Assembly (NCBI RefSeq): GCF_029945965.1
Contig: NZ_JAQSDO010000020.1
Location: forward strand, 124,001 to 188,000
Direction of reading: 5' to 3'
Length of the DNA stretch: 64,000 bases
Source of the DNA: Thermomonas sp.
GTDB lineage: Bacteria; Pseudomonadota; Gammaproteobacteria; Xanthomonadales; Xanthomonadaceae
Shown: positions 52,404 to 62,303 of the stretch, piece after piece
How positions within the stretch are numbered: the first letter of the stretch is position 1
Layout of the letters: every line of letters starts with the position of its first letter
Notes under the pieces: model-generated
Databases searched by the model: none
Seen by the model: the letters and a program-made list of their open reading frames with translations, nothing else
What the model was told of the DNA's origin: nothing
Position numbers and translations under genes: made by a program

Positions 52404-53303
52404 TCAGGCCGGCTCGGCCAGCGTGCGCGGCCTTACCTTCGCGCGCAGTGCAATCACCAGCACGCCGGCCAACACCATCGCGCCGCCAATCAACACGCGC
52501 GGCCCCGGGTGATCGCCCCAAAATGCGACGCCCAGCAGCATCGCGCCTACCGGCACCAGCAGCAACCACGGGGTGATCTGAGCGACTGGATGGCGTTGCA
52601 CCAACCAGTAATACAGGCCGTGCCCGAGCAGTGAAGATGCATACGCAGCGAACGCCGCGCCTAGCCAAGCGACCCAACTTGCTTCGGGCAGATTGGCAAT
52701 GGCACCCGGTTCCAGCCATGCACTGAGCAACAGCAGCGATGGCAGGCTGAACACCGCCATCCAGCCCTGTTGCGAATACACATCCAGCCCGCGCAGGCCT
52801 TTCATCAGGATCGTGCCGACCGCCAGCGCGAACGCGGAGGCCAGCATCGTAGCCAGCGCCACGGGATTACCCAGCACATGCGGATCCAGCCCCAGCACCA
52901 GCACGCCGAGGAAGCTGAGCGCGATCGCGGCGCAGGTGCGCCAGCCGACCTTTTCGCCCAGTAGCCACCAGGCCAGCACGGTGGTCATCGGCACGTAGCT
53001 TTGCAGCACGATGGCCGGCGAGGACAAGTCGCCAGCCAGCTTGAGCGCGGTGAAGCTCAGGCTGAAATGCACAACCCCAATACACAGGCTGACCGCGGCC
53101 AGGCGCGGCCATTGATCCGATGGCGGTTTCTTCATCAGGAACAACAGCGGCAGCAACAGCAGGCCGAAGCGCAGCGCTGTGAACAGCAGCGGCGGGATCT
53201 CGCGCAGGCCCAGTGCCGAGGTCAGGAAATTGATCGCCCATACCGCGACGATCACCAGCACCAGCGCCATGTCGCGCCCGCGTAGTGCAGGCGCGGCGCT
53301 CAT
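52404..53303 (-). CDS. EamA/DMT-family transporter
   Basis: 299 residues with about 10 hydrophobic segments in two EamA repeats (AVWAINFLTSALGLREIPPL ... and VGTILMKGLRGLDVYSQQGW ...). The motif QSYVPMTTVLAWWLLGEK is typical of EamA exporters such as RhaT/EamA, often for amino acids or metabolites. The substrate is unknown. The Mpo1-like gene upstream ends 4 bp before its start. Confidence 0.88.
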   Translation of the reverse strand: MSAAPALRGRDMALVLVIVAVWAINFLTSALGLREIPPLLFTALRFGLLLLPLLFLMKKPPSDQWPRLAAVSLCIGVVHFSLSFTALKLAGDLSSPAIVLQSYVPMTTVLAWWLLGEKVGWRTCAAIALSFLGVLVLGLDPHVLGNPVALATMLASAFALAVGTILMKGLRGLDVYSQQGWMAVFSLPSLLLLSAWLEPGAIANLPEASWVAWLGAAFAAYASSLLGHGLYYWLVQRHPVAQITPWLLLVPVGAMLLGVAFWGDHPGPRVLIGGAMVLAGVLVIALRAKVRPRTLAEPA

Positions 53304-53307
53304 CGAA

Positions 53308-53808
53308 TCACCAGCTCAGGCCAAGCTTGCGATACAGCTTCGACAACACCCACGCCGGGCCAATCAAGAGGTATTTGAGGTCGGTAAAGAAGCTGGGTTT
53401 CTTGCCTTCCAGCAGCTTGCTATGGCCGATGAACTGCGCGATCCACGCCACCACGAACACCGCGAGTGCCGCGCGGAACAGCCCGGTCGTGCCGAGACTG
53501 TCATGCAGCCACCGGGTCAGCCAGGCCATCGCGACGAAGATCGCCAGCATGCCAAAGCCGATCGAGCGCGAGGCCCGGTAATAAAACATCCACGCGAGGA
53601 ACATCGACAGGGCCGCCCACAGGCCGGGGCGGAACCAGCTGCCGGGCACCGGCACGCACCACAGCAGGGCGATCACGCTCCACAGGATCAACGGCACCGC
53701 AACCATGTGAATCGCCTGGTTGCCGCGGTTGCGGTGGTCGGCCGAGTAATGGGCGAACCAGCGGTCAATCGGGCGGTCGATAGTATGTTCGGGCGTGGCA
53801 GTCGACAT
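53308..53808 (-). CDS. Mpo1-like (DUF962) membrane protein
   Basis: 166 residues from ATG 53,808, chosen for the GAGGA located 8 nt upstream; ATG 53,826 adds 6 residues. DUF962 motif HYSADHRNRGNQAIHMVAVP (His residues), ending AQFIGHSKLLEGKKPS, with four hydrophobic helices. Yeast Mpo1 is a 2-hydroxy fatty-acid dioxygenase using Fe(II) held by these His residues; a bacterial role in fatty-acid alpha-oxidation is inferred. Confidence 0.85.
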   Translation of the reverse strand: MSTATPEHTIDRPIDRWFAHYSADHRNRGNQAIHMVAVPLILWSVIALLWCVPVPGSWFRPGLWAALSMFLAWMFYYRASRSIGFGMLAIFVAMAWLTRWLHDSLGTTGLFRAALAVFVVAWIAQFIGHSKLLEGKKPSFFTDLKYLLIGPAWVLSKLYRKLGLSW

Positions 53809-53853
53809 GGCGTGTTCCTCAGTCAAGTCAGTCCAGGGTGTCAGTCCAGCGAG

Positions 53854-54750
53854 TCAGTCCAATGAAAGCCAGGCGAGTTTCGCCAGCGCTTCGGCGTACT
53901 TGGCGCGGGTGCGTTCGATCACGTCGGCAGGCAGGCGCGGGCCGGGCGCGGTCTTGTCCCAGTCGAGTGTCTCAAGATAATCGCGGACAAACTGCTTGTC
54001 GTAGCTCGGCGGGCTGCTGCCGACCTGGTATTGGTCCGCCGGCCACCAGCGCGAGGAATCCGGGGTCAGCATTTCGTCCATCACATACAGGTGGCCCTCG
54101 GCATCGGTGCCGAACTCGAACTTGGTGTCGGCCAGGATGATCCCGCGCTGCGCGGCGTAGTCGCGGGCGAAGGTGTACAGCGCCAGCGTCGCGTCGCGCA
54201 CGGCTTCGGCCATCTCGCGTCCGACCAAGTCGATGGCGGTATCGAAGTCGATGTTTTCGTCGTGGTCGCCGACCGCGGCCTTTGTTGACGGGGTGAAGAT
54301 CGGTTCCGGCAACTGCTGCGCCTGTTGCAAGTCCGCTGGCAGCGTGATGCCGCTGACAGCGCCGCTGCGCTGATAGTCCTTCCAGCCGCTGCCGATGATG
54401 TAACCGCGGGCGATGCATTCCACCGGCACCGGCTTGAGCTTCCTGGTCACCACCGAGCGCTGTGCATACAAGTCGGCATCGACGCCCGCCGGCAACACGC
54501 TGGCGACATCAATCCCGGTCAGGTGGTTGGCGATGATGTGTGCAGTCTTGTCAAACCAGAAATTGCTGATCTGGCAGAGCATCTCGCCTTTGCCCGGGAT
54601 CGCGTCAGGCAGCACCACGTCGAACGCGGACAGGCGGTCGGTCGCGACCATGAGTAGCGTGTCGTTGCCGAGATCGAACACATCGCGGACCTTGCCGCGG
54701 TGGATCAGGTTCAGGCCCGGCAAATCGGACTGGAGCAGGGTGGTGGCCAT
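53854..54750 (-). CDS. purC: SAICAR synthase PurC
   Basis: 298 residues; joins aspartate to CAIR in purine synthesis. [60 protein letters not shown] and [13 protein letters not shown] are the standard SAICAR motifs. The length fits the longer bacterial/eukaryotic-type form rather than the 240-residue E. coli form. It appears to be monocistronic. Confidence 0.96.
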   Translation of the reverse strand: MATTLLQSDLPGLNLIHRGKVRDVFDLGNDTLLMVATDRLSAFDVVLPDAIPGKGEMLCQISNFWFDKTAHIIANHLTGIDVASVLPAGVDADLYAQRSVVTRKLKPVPVECIARGYIIGSGWKDYQRSGAVSGITLPADLQQAQQLPEPIFTPSTKAAVGDHDENIDFDTAIDLVGREMAEAVRDATLALYTFARDYAAQRGIILADTKFEFGTDAEGHLYVMDEMLTPDSSRWWPADQYQVGSSPPSYDKQFVRDYLETLDWDKTAPGPRLPADVIERTRAKYAEALAKLAWLSLD

Positions 54751-54833
54751 GGCGCTTTGTGGCGTGGGAAAGCCGCCAGTTTACGGCGTGCCGCGGTGGC
54801 CGGTCTGTAGACGATCCCTAGTAGAATCGGCGC

Positions 54834-55160
54834 ATGACACGCTGGTATGGAAAATTCTTCGGATTTATCGCGGGCTGGCTGCTGTTGCGGCATCCGGCTG
54901 GCGGCCTACTGGGCTTGTTGATCGGCCATGCCTTCGATGCCGACTGGCTTAGGTCCACCCGCGAGAACCCCTATCGCGTTTTTGGCCTGACCGCCGAGGC
55001 CAGCGATGCCGAAATCGACCTCGCCTATCGCCGGCTGATTTCGCAATACCACCCGGACAAGCTGGCCGGCGCCGCGACTGAATTGCAACGCCAGGCCGAG
55101 GTCAAGGCGCGGGATATCAACACCGCCTACGACCGCATCAAGACCAAACGAAAAGGATGA
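54834..55160 (+). CDS. Membrane-anchored short J-domain protein (DjlA-like)
   Basis: 108 residues. The N-terminus [20 protein letters not shown] ... [11 protein letters not shown] matches the DjlA membrane anchor (Gly-rich TM helix). The C-terminus is a J domain ([33 protein letters not shown]) with the HPD motif that stimulates DnaK. The central TerB domain of DjlA (about 150 residues) is missing, so this is a minimal anchored co-chaperone. rpe follows after 10 bp. Confidence 0.85.
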   Translation: MTRWYGKFFGFIAGWLLLRHPAGGLLGLLIGHAFDADWLRSTRENPYRVFGLTAEASDAEIDLAYRRLISQYHPDKLAGAATELQRQAEVKARDINTAYDRIKTKRKG

Positions 55161-55170
55161 GACGCACAGG

Positions 55171-55848
55171 ATGAGCACGCAAACCACAATCATCGCGCCG
55201 TCGATCCTGTCCGCCAATTTCGCGAAACTCGGCGAGGAAGTGGACAACGTGATCAAAGCGGGCGCGGACTGGGTGCATTTCGATGTGATGGACAACCATT
55301 ACGTGCCAAACCTGACGATTGGTCCCCTGGTGTGCGAAGCCCTGCGCAAGCATGGCGTGACCGCGCCGATCGACGTGCACCTGATGGTCGAGCCAGTGGA
55401 CCGGATCATCCCGGACTTCGCCAAGGCGGGCGCAACGCTCATCAGTTTTCATCCTGAAGCCAGCCGCCATGTGCATCGCAGCGTGCAGTTGATCAAGTCG
55501 CTGGGTTGCCAGGCCGGACTGGTGTTGAACCCGGCCACCCCGGTCGATGTGCTCGACTACATGCTGGACCAGATCGACCACGTGCTGTTGATGTCGGTCA
55601 ATCCCGGGTTCGGCGGGCAGTCGTTCATCGCCTCAACGCTGGACAAGCTGCGCGTGGTGCGTGCGCGCATCGATGCCAGCGGCCGGCCGGTCCGGCTTGA
55701 AGTGGATGGTGGGGTCAAGCCGGACAACATCGGCGAGATCGCCCGTGCGGGTGCAGACACTTTCGTCGCCGGCAGTGCGATTTTCAGCCAGCCGGATTAC
55801 GCCGATGTGATCCGCCGGATGAAGGCGGAAGTCGACGCTGCGCGTTGA
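55171..55848 (+). CDS. rpe: Ribulose-phosphate 3-epimerase
   Basis: 225 residues; interconverts ribulose-5-phosphate and xylulose-5-phosphate. The TIM-barrel motifs [26 protein letters not shown] (catalytic Asp), [20 protein letters not shown] and [11 protein letters not shown] (second Asp) are intact. AGGATG precedes the start. It shares direction and close spacing with the J-domain gene, and the lipid kinase and trpE follow. Confidence 0.96.
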   Translation: MSTQTTIIAPSILSANFAKLGEEVDNVIKAGADWVHFDVMDNHYVPNLTIGPLVCEALRKHGVTAPIDVHLMVEPVDRIIPDFAKAGATLISFHPEASRHVHRSVQLIKSLGCQAGLVLNPATPVDVLDYMLDQIDHVLLMSVNPGFGGQSFIASTLDKLRVVRARIDASGRPVRLEVDGGVKPDNIGEIARAGADTFVAGSAIFSQPDYADVIRRMKAEVDAAR

Positions 55849-55923
55849 CGGTGCACCGGTAGAAGGTGGGCATGACGGCCGCGCCTGTATCGGTTCTTCA
55901 CTGACGCACGCTAGCCTGTGGGC

Positions 55924-56874
55924 ATGGCGACATCGGCACATTGGCGGTTGATCCTCAACGGCAAGTCCGCGGGCGGCGACGAACTGCGCGCAGCGGTTGC
56001 TGCGCTGCGTGGCACTGGGCTGCGGCTGGACGTGCGGGTCACCTGGGAAGCCGGGGATGTCGAACGCCAGGTCGCCGAAGCGATCATCGATGGCGTCGAC
56101 ACGCTTGTCGCGGCCGGTGGGGATGGAACATTGAACGGCGTTGCCTGGGCGCTCGCGCGTCGCGATGAGCCCGCTGATGTCCTGCCTGCATTGGGGCTGG
56201 TGCCGATGGGCACCGCCAACGACTTCGCCGTGGCGGCTCGGATCCCGGTGGGGCCGGGGGCCGCTCTGCAACTGGTCAGGCAGTCACCACCCCACCCAAT
56301 CGATCTGTTGCGCATCCGCGCCGGCGATCACGAGCAATGGGCAGTCAACCTAGCAACGGGCGGCTTCGGGACCGAGGTGACCACCCATACTCGCGAATCG
56401 CTCAAGTCGATGCTGGGTGGATTGGCCTATGTGGTGTCCGGGCTTGGACAGTTGGGCCGGATCGAGCCGCAACATGCACGGATCACCGGGCCCGGCTTCG
56501 AATGGGAGGGCGAATTCATCGCCCTTGGCATCGGTAACGGCCGCCAGGCGGGAGGTGGCCAGGTGCTGTGTCCGGATGCGTGGATCGACGATGGCCTGCT
56601 GGACCTGACTGTCGTGCCGCCGCTGGATGGCGAGCTAGCGGAAACCCTCGGCACCGCCATGTTCGATGGCCGCGCAGCAGCACTCGAGCGCGTCGCGACT
56701 CGTGTGCAACTGCCGTGGCTGGACATCAGCGCGCCGCGTCCGCTGACGCTGAACCTGGACGGCGAACCACTGCAGGCCCTGGCCTTCCGGATCGACTGCG
56801 TGCGCGGGCGGCTGCGCATGCACCTGCCGGCCGATTGCCCGTTGCGCCGGAAGCCGGCTACAGTAGGCGCATGA
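55924..56874 (+). CDS. YegS-like diacylglycerol/lipid kinase
   Basis: 316 residues from ATG 55,924 (GTG 55,918 also in frame). [17 protein letters not shown] is the nucleotide-binding loop and [10 protein letters not shown] the GTAND motif of the DAGK catalytic family. [12 protein letters not shown] and the C-terminal [11 protein letters not shown] domain match YegS. It should phosphorylate a diacylglycerol or phosphatidylglycerol-type lipid; the true substrate is unknown. It sits just upstream of trpE. Confidence 0.88.
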   Translation: MATSAHWRLILNGKSAGGDELRAAVAALRGTGLRLDVRVTWEAGDVERQVAEAIIDGVDTLVAAGGDGTLNGVAWALARRDEPADVLPALGLVPMGTANDFAVAARIPVGPGAALQLVRQSPPHPIDLLRIRAGDHEQWAVNLATGGFGTEVTTHTRESLKSMLGGLAYVVSGLGQLGRIEPQHARITGPGFEWEGEFIALGIGNGRQAGGGQVLCPDAWIDDGLLDLTVVPPLDGELAETLGTAMFDGRAAALERVATRVQLPWLDISAPRPLTLNLDGEPLQALAFRIDCVRGRLRMHLPADCPLRRKPATVGA

Positions 56875-56955
56875 ACCCGGCGATTGACTCCGCAAAGCAT
56901 GGTTGGCGATGGTGGCGTGGCCCTGCCGCCCCGATCGCCTGTATGCCCATGAAGG

Positions 56956-58455
56956 ATGCTTCGCTTGATCACGCACGCCCAGTTCGACCAGCACACCGCT
57001 GACGGCCACACCCTGATCCCTGTCGTGCGCGAGGTCCTGTCGGATCTCGACACGCCACTGTCGGTGTACCTGAAACTCGCCGACGGCCCGCATACCTACC
57101 TGTTCGAGTCGGTCGAGGGCGGCGAGCGCTTCGGCCGCTACTCGATCATTGGCTTGCCGGCGCGGCGCGTGTACGAATTCCGCGGGCATATGCTTGCGGT
57201 ACGCGAGCATGGCGAGGTCGTCGAAACTCGCGAGGTTGAAGATCCCCTTGCCGAAGTCGAGAACCTGCGCGCCGCGCACCGCGTGCCGCGCATCGACGGC
57301 CTTCCCGGTTTCAGTGGCGGCCTGGTTGGCTGGTTCGGCTTCGAATGTATCGAGTACATCGAGCCGCGCCTGCGCGCGAATACAAAGCCGGACGAGCTCA
57401 ACACGCCCGACATCCTGCTGATGCTCAGCGACGAGCTGGCAGTGTTCGACAACCTCAAGGGCCGGCTCTACCTGATCGTGCATGCCGACCCACGCCAGCC
57501 ACAGGCTTGGGCGCGCGCCAATCGGCGCCTGGATGCGCTGATCCATCGCCTGCGTAACGGCAGCGCACCGTATCCGGAAACTTTGGTGCCGGCAGCAATC
57601 GATGAATCCGATTTTCGATCCAGCTTCAGCCGCGAGCAGTACCACGACGTGGTGCGCAAGGCACAGGAGTACATCCTTGCCGGCGATATCTTCCAGGTGG
57701 TGCCGTCGCAGCGGCTATCGGTGGCGTTCAACGCGCGCCCGGTCGATGTATACCGCGCACTGCGCGCGCTGAACCCGTCGCCGTACATGTATTTCCTCGA
57801 TACCGGCGCAACCCAGGTGGTCGGTTCTTCGCCAGAGATCCTCGCAAGGTTGCAGCACGATGCCGACGGACGCGGCACCGTGACTGTGCGCCCGATTGCT
57901 GGCACTCGCCCGCGCGGCAAGACTGTCGAGGAAGACCAGGCGCTGGAAGCCGAACTGCTGGCCGACCCGAAGGAACGCGCCGAGCACTTGATGCTGATCG
58001 ACCTCGGCCGCAATGACGTGGGCCGCATCTGCGAACCGGGCAGCGTGCAGGTTGGCGAACAGTTCGGAATCGAACGCTACAGCCACGTCATGCACATCGT
58101 CAGCGAGGTCACCGGCACGCTGAAGAAGGGCCTGAACTATTCAGACGTGCTGCGTGCCACGTTCCCCGCTGGCACCGTCAGTGGCGCGCCGAAGATCCGC
58201 GCGCTTGAAATCATTCGCGAACTGGAACCGGTCAAGCGCAACGTATACTCCGGCGCGGTCGGCTACATCGGCTGGCATGGCGATGCCGATACCGCGATTG
58301 CAATCCGTACTGCAGTCATCCAGGACGGCCGCCTGCACGTGCAGGCCGGCGGCGGCGTGGTCTATGACTCGGACCCGGATGCCGAATGGCAGGAAACCAT
58401 GAACAAGAGCCGCGCGCTGTTCCGCGCGGTGGCCGAAGCGGCGAAGGGTCTTTGA
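56956..58455 (+). CDS. trpE: Anthranilate synthase component I
   Basis: 499 residues; makes anthranilate from chorismate with ammonia from TrpG. The tryptophan-binding motif [17 protein letters not shown] and the chorismate-binding core ([56 protein letters not shown]) are complete. GAAGG abuts ATG 56,956 too closely; TTG 56,965 is 9 nt after it and would give [10 protein letters not shown], which fits the family start. The ATG is given here conservatively. trpG follows one base after the stop. Confidence 0.96.
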   Translation: MLRLITHAQFDQHTADGHTLIPVVREVLSDLDTPLSVYLKLADGPHTYLFESVEGGERFGRYSIIGLPARRVYEFRGHMLAVREHGEVVETREVEDPLAEVENLRAAHRVPRIDGLPGFSGGLVGWFGFECIEYIEPRLRANTKPDELNTPDILLMLSDELAVFDNLKGRLYLIVHADPRQPQAWARANRRLDALIHRLRNGSAPYPETLVPAAIDESDFRSSFSREQYHDVVRKAQEYILAGDIFQVVPSQRLSVAFNARPVDVYRALRALNPSPYMYFLDTGATQVVGSSPEILARLQHDADGRGTVTVRPIAGTRPRGKTVEEDQALEAELLADPKERAEHLMLIDLGRNDVGRICEPGSVQVGEQFGIERYSHVMHIVSEVTGTLKKGLNYSDVLRATFPAGTVSGAPKIRALEIIRELEPVKRNVYSGAVGYIGWHGDADTAIAIRTAVIQDGRLHVQAGGGVVYDSDPDAEWQETMNKSRALFRAVAEAAKGL

Positions 58456-58456
58456 C

Positions 58457-59035
58457 ATGCTCCTGATGCTGGATAACTACGACAGCTTCACCTTCAACCT
58501 CGTGCAGTACCTGCAGATGCTGGGCGCGGATGTGCGGGTGGAGCGCAATGACGCGCTGACGGTGGACGACGTCGAGAAACTTGCACCCGATCGCATCGTG
58601 ATTTCGCCGGGACCGTGCACGCCGAACGAGGCGGGTATCTCGGTCGAGCTGATCAAGCGGCTGGGTGCGCGCATCCCGATCCTGGGTGTGTGCCTGGGGC
58701 ATCAGGGCATCGGCCAGGCCTATGGTGGCGACGTGATCCGTGCCGGCAAGATCATGCACGGCAAGACCTCGCGCATCCGCCACGAAGGCAAGGGCGTGTT
58801 CGCCGGCTTGCCGGACGGCTACGAAGCCACCCGCTACCACTCGTTGGTCGTGGACAAGACTACGTTGCCCGATTGCCTGGAAGTGACCGCATGGACCGAG
58901 AACGCGGATGGCAGCTTCGAAGAGATAATGGGCCTGCGTCATCGCGAGCATCCGGTACAGGGCGTGCAGTTCCATCCGGAATCGATCCTGACCCAGCATG
59001 GCCATGCGCTGCTGAAGAATTTCCTGGTGTGCTGA
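58457..59035 (+). CDS. trpG: Anthranilate synthase component II (glutamine amidotransferase)
   Basis: 192 residues. Class I amidotransferase with nucleophile Cys79 (LGVCLGHQ) and FHPES His-Glu pair; [15 protein letters not shown] and [12 protein letters not shown] at the N-terminus. It supplies ammonia to TrpE and may also serve aminodeoxychorismate synthase as PabA. A pair of inverted REP elements separates it from trpD. Confidence 0.95.
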   Translation: MLLMLDNYDSFTFNLVQYLQMLGADVRVERNDALTVDDVEKLAPDRIVISPGPCTPNEAGISVELIKRLGARIPILGVCLGHQGIGQAYGGDVIRAGKIMHGKTSRIRHEGKGVFAGLPDGYEATRYHSLVVDKTTLPDCLEVTAWTENADGSFEEIMGLRHREHPVQGVQFHPESILTQHGHALLKNFLVC

Positions 59036-59039
59036 ACCT

Positions 59040-59108
59040 GTAGGTGCGCCGTTTACGGCGCGTTGGGCATCCCTGAAAAATCCAATCGCGCCGTAAACGG
59101 CGCTCCTA
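59040..59108. repeat. Inverted pair of GTAG-type REP elements between trpG and trpD
   Basis: GTAGGTGCGCCG begins the first; its stem is GCGCCG/CGGCGC with a TTTA loop. The second copy at 59,087-59,103 is its reverse complement over 17 of 17 bases, so the two can pair with each other or fold separately. Lies within the trp operon. Confidence 0.75.
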
Positions 59109-59127
59109 AATGAGAGGATTCATACCC

Positions 59128-60156
59128 ATGAGCCCCCAGGAAGCCCTGCAACGCACGATCGAGCATCGCGAGATCTTCTTCGACGAAATGGTCGAGTTGA
59201 TGCGGCAGATCATGCGTGGCGAAGTCAGCCCGGCGATGACCGCGGCGATCCTGACCGGCTTGCGGGTCAAGAAGGAAACCGTGGACGAGATCGCGGCGGC
59301 AGCCAGCGTGTTGCGTGAGTTCTCGCGGCCGGTCGAAGTTGAGGATCGCACCCATCTGGTCGACATCGTCGGCACCGGTGGCGATGGCGCGCATACCTTC
59401 AATATTTCCACCGCGTCGATGTTCGTGGCGGCGGCGGGAGGGGCGAAGGTTGCCAAGCATGGCAACCGCAGCGTGTCCTCCAAATCCGGCAGCGCCGACG
59501 TGCTGGAAGCGTTGGGCGCGAACATCGAGCTGCAGCCGGAACAGGTCTCGGCCTGCATCGAACAGTGCGGCATCGGCTTCATGTTCGCGCCGGTGCATCA
59601 CCCGGCGATGAAGATGGTGGCGCCGGTGCGCAAGGAAATGGGCGTGCGCACGCTGTTCAACATCCTCGGTCCGCTGACCAATCCGGCTGGCGCCCCGAAC
59701 ATCCTGATGGGCGTATTCCATCCTGACCTGGTCGGCATCCAGGTGCGCGTGCTGCAGGAACTGGGCGCCGAGCGCGCGCTGGTGGTCTGGGGCCGCGACG
59801 GCATGGACGAACTGTCGCTGGGCGCCGGCACCCTGGTCGGTGAACTGCGCGACGGCAAGGTCCGCGAGTACGAACTGCATCCGGAGGATTTCGGCATCCC
59901 GATGGCGCATAGCCGCAACTTGCGAGTGTCCGATCCCAAGCAATCGATGGCGATGCTGTTCGAGGCGCTGGACGACCACGACGGCCTGCCGCGCAAGATC
60001 GTGGCCTACAACGCTGGTGCGGCGCTGTATGTAAGCGGCGTGGCCGACACCATTGGCGAGGGCATCGAACTGGCGCGGAAGACCATCGCCTCCGGCGCGG
60101 CGCGGGCCAAGCTCGACGAATTCGTATTGGCCACTCAAGCACTGGCTGGCGCTTGA
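59128..60156 (+). CDS. trpD: Anthranilate phosphoribosyltransferase
   Basis: 342 residues; adds phosphoribose to anthranilate. [19 protein letters not shown] (PRPP loop), [20 protein letters not shown] and LGPLTNPAG motifs are complete. ATG 59,128 is preceded by GAGAGG; ATG 59,110 is rejected because it lies at the REP edge and adds non-family residues. trpC would be expected next in many relatives, but the peptidase gene follows. Confidence 0.95.
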   Translation: MSPQEALQRTIEHREIFFDEMVELMRQIMRGEVSPAMTAAILTGLRVKKETVDEIAAAASVLREFSRPVEVEDRTHLVDIVGTGGDGAHTFNISTASMFVAAAGGAKVAKHGNRSVSSKSGSADVLEALGANIELQPEQVSACIEQCGIGFMFAPVHHPAMKMVAPVRKEMGVRTLFNILGPLTNPAGAPNILMGVFHPDLVGIQVRVLQELGAERALVVWGRDGMDELSLGAGTLVGELRDGKVREYELHPEDFGIPMAHSRNLRVSDPKQSMAMLFEALDDHDGLPRKIVAYNAGAALYVSGVADTIGEGIELARKTIASGAARAKLDEFVLATQALAGA

Positions 60157-60187
60157 CGCCCTGTCGCGGCCATCGCACGCTGCAAAG

Positions 60188-61363
60188 ATGACCGCAAAAC
60201 CACTACTCCTGCTTCGCAACGCCGACGTGTACTCCCCGGATGCACTTGGCATCCGCCATGTGCTGCTGGGCGGCGGCAAGATCCTGTGGATGGGCGAAGA
60301 CCTGCCGGCCATGCCGGCGGCGCTCGGCGTAGAAGACATCGATCTCGAAGGCGCGCGCCTGATCCCGGGTCTGGTCGATGGCCATGTGCATGTCAGCGGC
60401 GGCGGCGGCGAGGCCGGCTTCGCTACCCGCGTGCCGGCGCCCTTGTTGTCTCGCTATACATCCGCGGGCGTGACCACTGTCATCGGCCTGCTGGGCACCG
60501 ACGATGCATCGCGCGGCACCGCCGAATTGCTGGCGCACATCTATGCGTTGCGCGAGCAGGGCATGAGCGCTTGGGGTTATTGCGGCGGGTATCACGTGCC
60601 GCCGACCACCTTGACCGGCAGCGTGCGCGGCGACATCGCCTTCGCCGAGCCACTCATCGGCATCGGCGAACTGGCGATCAGCGATCACCGCTCCAGCCAG
60701 CCGACGTTGGACGAATTGCTGCGGCTGGCGTCGGAAGCGCATGTGTCCGGCCTGATGACCGGCAAGGCCGGCGTCATCCACCTGCATATCGGCGATGGCG
60801 TACGCGGGCTGGACCTGATCAGGCAGGCATTGGATGGCAGCGAGCTGCCGCCACGGGTGTTCCAGCCGACCCACATCAACCGGCGCAAGGCGCTGTTCGA
60901 AGAAGCCCTCGATCTCGCCAGGCGCGGCTGCCATGTCGACATCACCGCGTTCCCGGTCGAGGAGGGCGAAGACGCCTGGCCCGCGGCCGAGGCGCTGCTC
61001 CGCTACCTGGACAGCGGCGCGCCGCCGGAAAAGGTCAGCATCAGTTCCGATGCCGGCGGTTGCCTGCCCTGTTTCGATGCCGATGGCCGGGTCTGCGGGA
61101 TGGACGTGGGCCATTCCGGCGCCCTACTCGAAACCTTGAGCGAACTGCTGGCGCGCGGCCTGCCGCTGGCGCGTGCACTGCCGGCCTTCACAAGTAACCC
61201 GGCGAACCTGTTGCGGTTGGCTGGCAAGGGGCGAATAGAGATTGGCGCCGATGCCGACTTGGTCGCGCTGGACGTCGAAAGTGCGGTGCATCACGTTTGG
61301 ATGGGCGGCGTTGCCCATGTCGTAGCGGGTGAGCCCGTGCGCCGTGGTATGTTCGAGCGTTAA
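60188..61363 (+). CDS. iadA: Isoaspartyl dipeptidase (beta-aspartyl peptidase)
   Basis: 391 residues of the amidohydrolase family with a binuclear zinc site: PGLVDGHVHVSGGGGEAGF, YHVPPTTLTGSVR, HLHIGDG and SISSDAGG. IGELAISDHRSSQPT is a characteristic IadA motif. It splits beta-Asp-Xaa dipeptides. With cyanophycinase next door, the natural substrate is probably beta-Asp-Arg from cyanophycin. ATG 60,188 is used; 31 bp separate it from trpD. Confidence 0.9.
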   Translation: MTAKPLLLLRNADVYSPDALGIRHVLLGGGKILWMGEDLPAMPAALGVEDIDLEGARLIPGLVDGHVHVSGGGGEAGFATRVPAPLLSRYTSAGVTTVIGLLGTDDASRGTAELLAHIYALREQGMSAWGYCGGYHVPPTTLTGSVRGDIAFAEPLIGIGELAISDHRSSQPTLDELLRLASEAHVSGLMTGKAGVIHLHIGDGVRGLDLIRQALDGSELPPRVFQPTHINRRKALFEEALDLARRGCHVDITAFPVEEGEDAWPAAEALLRYLDSGAPPEKVSISSDAGGCLPCFDADGRVCGMDVGHSGALLETLSELLARGLPLARALPAFTSNPANLLRLAGKGRIEIGADADLVALDVESAVHHVWMGGVAHVVAGEPVRRGMFER

Positions 61364-61392
61364 TCGAAAAATCGGCCCGGAGCCTTTCACGT

Positions 61393-62235
61393 ATGTGTCC
61401 TAGCAGGATCCCCGACGGCGAGCAGCGGGGTTGGATCATTCCCATCGGTGGGGCTGAGGACAAGGAAAGCCGGCGCCGGATCCTCAAGCGATTCGTGGAG
61501 ATCAGCGGTGGGCGTGACGCGCGGATCGCGGTCATCCCCACGGCCAGCAAGTTGGCCGACACCGGCAGCCGCTACGTGGATCTTTTCGACCGACTGGAAG
61601 CAGGCAGCGCCACCAGCCTTGAGATCAACACGCGCGAGGATTGCGAGCGCGACGATGTGCTGCGTACGCTTGAAGACGCGACCGGGGTGTTCTTCACTGG
61701 TGGCAACCAGCTGCGGATTTCCACGATTATCGGCGGCACCAGCGCAGCCAAGGCGATCCGCACCGCCAACGCGCGCGGTGTGCATGTGGCCGGCACCAGT
61801 GCCGGTGCCAGCATCCTGTCGGAACACATGATCGCGTTCGGCAAGGAAGGCAGTTCGCCGCGCGGCGGCAGCGTGCGGCTTGCGCCTGGCCTGGGGCTGA
61901 CCAACCGCTTCATTATCGATCAGCATTTTCGCCAGCGTGATCGCCTCGGCCGGCTGGTCGCCGCGCTTGCCTACAACCCATTCGCGATCGGCATCGGACT
62001 GGACGAGGACACCGCCGCCTTCATCGGCCCGGACAACACCCTGGAAGTCGAGGGTAGCGGCGCGATTACCGTGGTCGATGCCGGCGGCCTCACTTTTTCC
62101 TCGATGGCCGAAGCCCGCCTGACCGAAGGCGTATGCCTGCTCGGCCTGACCGTGCACATCCTGGTCGCGGGGGCTACCTTCAACCTGCACACGCGCCAGG
62201 CCTCGCCGGGCGCACTGCAGGCGGACAAGAGCTGA
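61393..62235 (+). CDS. cphB: Cyanophycinase
   Basis: 280 residues; a serine-type exopeptidase (S51 family) that releases beta-Asp-Arg from cyanophycin. IIPIGGAEDKES, VFFTGGNQLRI, HVAGTSAGASILSEHM (nucleophile Ser136) and IIDQHFRQRDR with FAIGIGLDEDTA are the family motifs. A signal peptide is absent, so it acts in the cytoplasm. It lies between iadA and cphA. Confidence 0.95.
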   Translation: MCPSRIPDGEQRGWIIPIGGAEDKESRRRILKRFVEISGGRDARIAVIPTASKLADTGSRYVDLFDRLEAGSATSLEINTREDCERDDVLRTLEDATGVFFTGGNQLRISTIIGGTSAAKAIRTANARGVHVAGTSAGASILSEHMIAFGKEGSSPRGGSVRLAPGLGLTNRFIIDQHFRQRDRLGRLVAALAYNPFAIGIGLDEDTAAFIGPDNTLEVEGSGAITVVDAGGLTFSSMAEARLTEGVCLLGLTVHILVAGATFNLHTRQASPGALQADKS

Positions 62236-62303
62236 ACACGCACCAGATACATCGCACCGACCAAAGAGATCACGGCAACTTGAAAAATTGAGCGGAGGGC
62301 TCG

